A program made the position numbers and the translations under genes. Of a DNA stretch of 6,929 nt, positions 4,262-6,929 are shown one piece after another. Below the pieces are notes generated by a model. That model was not told the DNA's origin. It ran no database searches and worked only from the letters and a program-made list of their open reading frames with translations. Within the stretch, counting starts at the first letter, position 1. Each line of letters opens with the position of its first letter. This DNA is from Actinomycetes bacterium (GTDB lineage: Bacteria; Actinomycetota; Actinomycetes; Actinomycetales; Microbacteriaceae): contig JAJYSF010000047.1 of the NCBI GenBank assembly GCA_021793715.1, forward strand, positions 1 to 6,929, written 5' to 3'.

Positions 4262-5815
4262 ATGACCACCCCACCATCACTCGGAACCCTCGCTCCCGCC
4301 GACGTCATCGACGATCCGCGCCGCCGACGCGCGATCCTGTGGGCGGTATGCCTCGCCCTGATGGCTGTCGTCGCCTCCGTGTCCGGGCTCAACGTCGCCC
4401 AGCCGCAGCTCGCGACGACATTCGACGCGTCACAGAGCGAGGTGCTCTGGATGATCAATGCCTACACGCTGACGCTCGCCGCGCTGCTGCTGCCACTGGG
4501 GGCTGTCGGTGACCGAGTCGGGCGCAAGCCAGTGCTGCTCGCAGGGCTCGCCGTGTTCGGCCTCGCGAACGCCGTTGCGGCCGTCGCGCCGTTGACCGAG
4601 ATCATGCTCGGCGCGCGCGTGCTCAGCGGTATCGGTGCCGCAATGATCATGCCCGTGACCCTGTCGGTGATCACATCGTCGTTCCCCGACGGTGACCGAT
4701 CGAAGGCCATCGGCATGTGGACCGCTGTCGCCGGGGGCGGCGGAATCCTCGGCATGTACCTGTCTGCCCTCCTGGTCGACGTCGCCTCGTGGCGGTGGCT
4801 GTTCGCTCTTCCCCTCCTCCTCACCGCCGTGGGAATCGCGGTGAGCATGGTCGCCGTGCCGAACTCGCGCCAGCACCCGCCTGGCCGCTTCGATCTGCCG
4901 GGCGCTCTCGCGTCGGTGGTCGCCGCCGTCGGATTCACCTACGCTCTGCACGAGGCTCCCGCGCTCGGGTGGACGGATCCGGCTGTGGTGGCCACGCTCA
5001 CCGGCGCCGTGAGCGCTCTCGTCGCGTTCATCGTGTGGGAGCTGCGCGTCGCCCACCCCCTGCTCGACCTGCGGCATTTCCGTACGCGCGGCCTCTCCTC
5101 GGGTGCGACGCTGCTACTCGTGCTCTTCGGCGTGCAGGGTGGCGTCTCGCTGGTCCTCTATCCGTTCTTCCAGGTCGTGCTCGGATGGAGCGGGCTGCTC
5201 TCGACGCTGGGGCTCATGCCCATGGCGCTGCTGATGATGTTCGCCTCCGGCCTTGCTCCGCGCCTCAGCGCACGCGTCGGGACGCGCGCCGCCATGGTCG
5301 CCGGTCTCGCGATCACGGCCGCCGGGCTCGCGCTGATGGCGGCGTTCGTGTCGGCCGACGGGGGCTACCTCAGCGTGCTGCCCGGACTCATCGCGATGGG
5401 GCTCGGTGCCGGGCTGGCGATGACCCCGTCGACGGAGGCCATCACCTCGTCGCTTCCCGCCGAGCAGCAGGGAGTCGCGTCCGCGCTCAACGACCTCACC
5501 CGCGAACTCGGTGCCGCACTCGGGATCGCCCTGCTCGGCGGCCTGCTCGTCGCCGGGTACCGCACCGCGATCGACAGCCGTCTCGCCGGGATCCCGCGGG
5601 AACTCGCCGCGGCCGCGCGCGAGGGGATCGCGAACGCCGCGGCTGCGAGCAGTCAGGCAGGTGCCCACGCGCCGCAGCTCATGGCGGCCGCCGAGGACGC
5701 CTTCATCTCCGGATGGCAGCAGGCGATGTGGGTCGGTGTGGCGGTCATGGCACTGCTCGTGATCGTGGTCGCCGTGCGCGGACCGCGCCGCGCCACCGCT
5801 ACGCAGAGTCGGTGA
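4262..5815 (+). CDS. MFS multidrug-type exporter, DHA2 (EmrB/QacA-like) family
   Basis: A 517-residue integral membrane transporter. Its length and hydrophobic pattern fit the 14-helix drug:H+ antiporter-2 family. After a charged cytoplasmic N-terminus (residues 1-25), helix 1 holds 'SGLNVAQPQLATTF' with an Asn-Val-Ala-x-Pro element usual for this family. Motif A is at 80-89 (G80, D84, R85, G87, R88, K89). Motif B is at about 116-131 with Arg119. The helix 5 region (155-173, 'VAGGGGILGMYLSALLVD') lacks the normal GPxxGG core of motif C, although 'SWRWLF' follows as usual. Such pumps expel cationic or hydrophobic compounds using the proton gradient (family knowledge). AAGGA at 4251-4255 is a good ribosome-binding site that overlaps the methyltransferase stop codon. 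The 3' end overlaps the racemase-family gene by 17 nt, tail to tail. The cargo is unknown; it may be the compound the methyltransferase acts on. Confidence 0.92.
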   Translation: MTTPPSLGTLAPADVIDDPRRRRAILWAVCLALMAVVASVSGLNVAQPQLATTFDASQSEVLWMINAYTLTLAALLLPLGAVGDRVGRKPVLLAGLAVFGLANAVAAVAPLTEIMLGARVLSGIGAAMIMPVTLSVITSSFPDGDRSKAIGMWTAVAGGGGILGMYLSALLVDVASWRWLFALPLLLTAVGIAVSMVAVPNSRQHPPGRFDLPGALASVVAAVGFTYALHEAPALGWTDPAVVATLTGAVSALVAFIVWELRVAHPLLDLRHFRTRGLSSGATLLLVLFGVQGGVSLVLYPFFQVVLGWSGLLSTLGLMPMALLMMFASGLAPRLSARVGTRAAMVAGLAITAAGLALMAAFVSADGGYLSVLPGLIAMGLGAGLAMTPSTEAITSSLPAEQQGVASALNDLTRELGAALGIALLGGLLVAGYRTAIDSRLAGIPRELAAAAREGIANAAAASSQAGAHAPQLMAAAEDAFISGWQQAMWVGVAVMALLVIVVAVRGPRRATATQSR

Positions 5816-6851
5816 CGGGCGCGGCGAGCACGTGCTCGAGGTCGCTGGCGTCGACGAGCGGATCGTCGAAATCGACGGTCAGTTGGGAGTGGGCGATGAG
5901 CTTCGCACCGCCGGTGATCGTGGAGTGCAGCGCCGCGTACTCGCCGACGCGTGCGCTGCCGAGCACCGTTCCGACGAAGCGGTTGCCGCGCGGCGAGATC
6001 GTCTCGAGTGCTTCGCCCTCGCGGATCTCGCCGCGCTGCGCCATCAGCGCCAACCGCGCCGAGGTGCCCGTCCCGGTAGGGGAGCGGCAGAGCACCCCCG
6101 GGTGCACGTACGTCGCCGACGGTGACTCGTATCTGCCGTCGCCGACCGCCGTCACCGGCCCTCGGAAGTGCGCGAACGGAAGCGGTCCGACTTTGCCGAG
6201 CTCCGGATGCTCCTCCTTCAGGCCCGGACGGGCGGCGCGGACGAACGCGTCGCCGAAGGCCGTCAGGGCGATCTGTTCCTCCGCGGTCAGGTGGAAGTCG
6301 TGCTCCGTCGCGTCGATCACGGCGTAGTAGGCGCCGGACCAGACGAGATCGAACCGCACGGTCCCGTAGTGCGGCACCTCGACGCTCAGCCCCTCGTCGG
6401 CGACGTATGCGGGCTCGCCGCGGGTCGTGATGGAACGGACGCGGCCGCCGGCGTTCTCCGCCGTGATCCGTGCCAGACCCGCCGGGGATTCGAGGACGAT
6501 CTCCTGCCGTCCGTCCTGCATCGGGATCGTCCCGCTCTGCAGGAGGGCCGTCGCCGTGCAGATCGTGTTCGATCCGGAGTACAGCGGGTAGCCCATCGCC
6601 TCCATGATGATGTAGCCGGCCTGCGCCTCCGGATGGCTCGGCTCGACGATCAGGTCCACCGACATCGCCGGATCCCCGTAGGGTTCGGAGAGCAGCAGTC
6701 GGCGCAGACCGTCGCCCTCGTCCTGCAGGTAGCGGGCCTTCTCCAGCACGGTGGCGCCGGGGAGCGGACCGACGCCGTCGAGGACGATGCGACTGACATC
6801 GCCGCCGGATTGGGCGTCGATGAGGGTCAGAGTGCGTTCACGATCCTGCAT
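5799..6851 (-). CDS. Proline racemase superfamily protein with atypical active-site residues
   Basis: A 350-residue member of the proline racemase / hydroxyproline epimerase / trans-3-hydroxyproline dehydratase superfamily; the length is normal. Clear family landmarks are 'IDAQSGGDVSRIV' (11-23), 'GYIIME' (79-84), 'SGSNTICTATALLQSG' (92-107), 'RSPTGTGTSARLA' (256-268) and 'GNRFVG' (289-294). In classical racemases the catalytic set is Cys and His in MCGH, and Asp and Cys in DRSPCGTG. Here these positions read Ser92, Ser94, Cys255 and Thr259. A Thr at the last position is known from the trans-3-hydroxyproline dehydratase branch, but there the first Cys is kept. The reaction therefore cannot be predicted; it may be a dehydratase or isomerase on another hydroxy- or amino acid. 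GGAG six nt before ATG supports the start. It overlaps the upstream leftward gene by 14 nt and so is in its operon. Confidence 0.88.
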   Translation of the reverse strand: MQDRERTLTLIDAQSGGDVSRIVLDGVGPLPGATVLEKARYLQDEGDGLRRLLLSEPYGDPAMSVDLIVEPSHPEAQAGYIIMEAMGYPLYSGSNTICTATALLQSGTIPMQDGRQEIVLESPAGLARITAENAGGRVRSITTRGEPAYVADEGLSVEVPHYGTVRFDLVWSGAYYAVIDATEHDFHLTAEEQIALTAFGDAFVRAARPGLKEEHPELGKVGPLPFAHFRGPVTAVGDGRYESPSATYVHPGVLCRSPTGTGTSARLALMAQRGEIREGEALETISPRGNRFVGTVLGSARVGEYAALHSTITGGAKLIAHSQLTVDFDDPLVDASDLEHVLAAPVTDSA

Positions 6852-6929
6852 GGGGTGCTCCGATCGTCTCCCAGTGGCGGTCGGGCACGACGACCAGCTT
6901 ACCGATGAAGGACTTGTCCATGAACGTCC
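6838..6929 (-). CDS. C-terminal end of an oxidoreductase, possibly zinc-type alcohol dehydrogenase, runs off the right edge
   Basis: The last 29 codons of a leftward gene are visible, reading TFMDKSFIGKLVVVPD followed by RHWETIGAPHAGS and a TGA stop. 'GKLVVVPD' near the very end is the typical final strand of medium-chain alcohol dehydrogenases and quinone reductases, where the last helix is followed by GK(I/L)V(V/L)xP. This is a short stretch, so the family call is tentative; the catalytic and cofactor domains lie outside the window. Of the frames through this stretch this is the only protein-like one: another has a stop, and the racemase's own frame gives a Ser/Arg-rich shadow. The end overlaps the racemase-family gene by 14 nt, indicating cotranscription and probably a shared catabolic pathway. 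Confidence 0.5.
   Translation of the reverse strand, partial: TFMDKSFIGKLVVVPDRHWETIGAPHAGS

Noticed and set aside
3550..4458. Leftward 302-codon open frame antisense to the methyltransferase
   Set aside because: It runs through the operator and the methyltransferase on the wrong strand, has shadow-like composition and shows no recognisable domain.
4717..6327. Long rightward open frame of 536 codons across the exporter and the racemase-family gene
   Set aside because: It is Arg/Gly/Ser-rich with no family motif, and lies out of frame with the exporter and antisense to the racemase-family gene. High GC content keeps shadow frames open.

Overview
High-GC actinobacterial chromosome segment. 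The dense, mostly GC-ending coding, the family content and the short intergenic gaps look most like Microbacterium or another member of the Microbacteriaceae. That assignment is inference from style; no rRNA or marker gene is present. No tRNA, rRNA, CRISPR array, insertion sequence, phage gene or replication origin was seen. The window is almost fully coding, and no stretch longer than about 150 bases lacks a gene.

Layout, left to right. (1) The 5' end of a leftward FAD-linked oxidase (PCMH type) runs off the left edge. It is divergent from a SigJ-like ECF sigma factor with a fused C-terminal SnoaL-like domain (329-1246, +). (2) A small four-helix membrane protein of the DUF6804 type (1262-1597, -) is convergent with the sigma gene. 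(3) Across an AT-rich 147-bp divergent spacer holding a short palindrome lies a two-gene unit: a SpoVT/AbrB-type DNA-binding protein (1745-1966, +) whose stop codon overlaps the start of an alpha/beta hydrolase (1959-2930, +). (4) A leftward HTH-cupin regulator (2952-3545, -) is divergent from a SAM-dependent methyltransferase (3637-4251, +) and an MFS drug-type exporter (4262-5815, +). The 91-bp spacer holds three copies of a TTGCCA half-site, a strong candidate operator. (5) A leftward proline racemase-superfamily enzyme (5799-6851, -) overlaps the end of the exporter gene tail to tail. It is itself overlapped by the last codons of an upstream leftward gene, probably a zinc-type alcohol dehydrogenase, that runs off the right edge.

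How the parts may work together. The clearest regulatory unit is the HTH-cupin regulator, the TTGCCA operator and the methyltransferase-exporter operon. A small molecule sensed by the cupin would release the operon, so that the compound is methylated, exported, or both; the ligand is unknown. A second regulatory pair is the ECF sigma factor and the divergent flavin oxidase, its obvious candidate target. The AbrB-hydrolase pair is probably autoregulated.

The most unusual single protein is the racemase-superfamily enzyme. All four positions of the classical Cys/His/Asp/Cys catalytic set appear to be replaced (Ser, Ser, Cys, Thr), so ordinary proline racemase or hydroxyproline epimerase activity is not expected.

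All calls come from reading the sequence and from memory of protein families. No database search was run.
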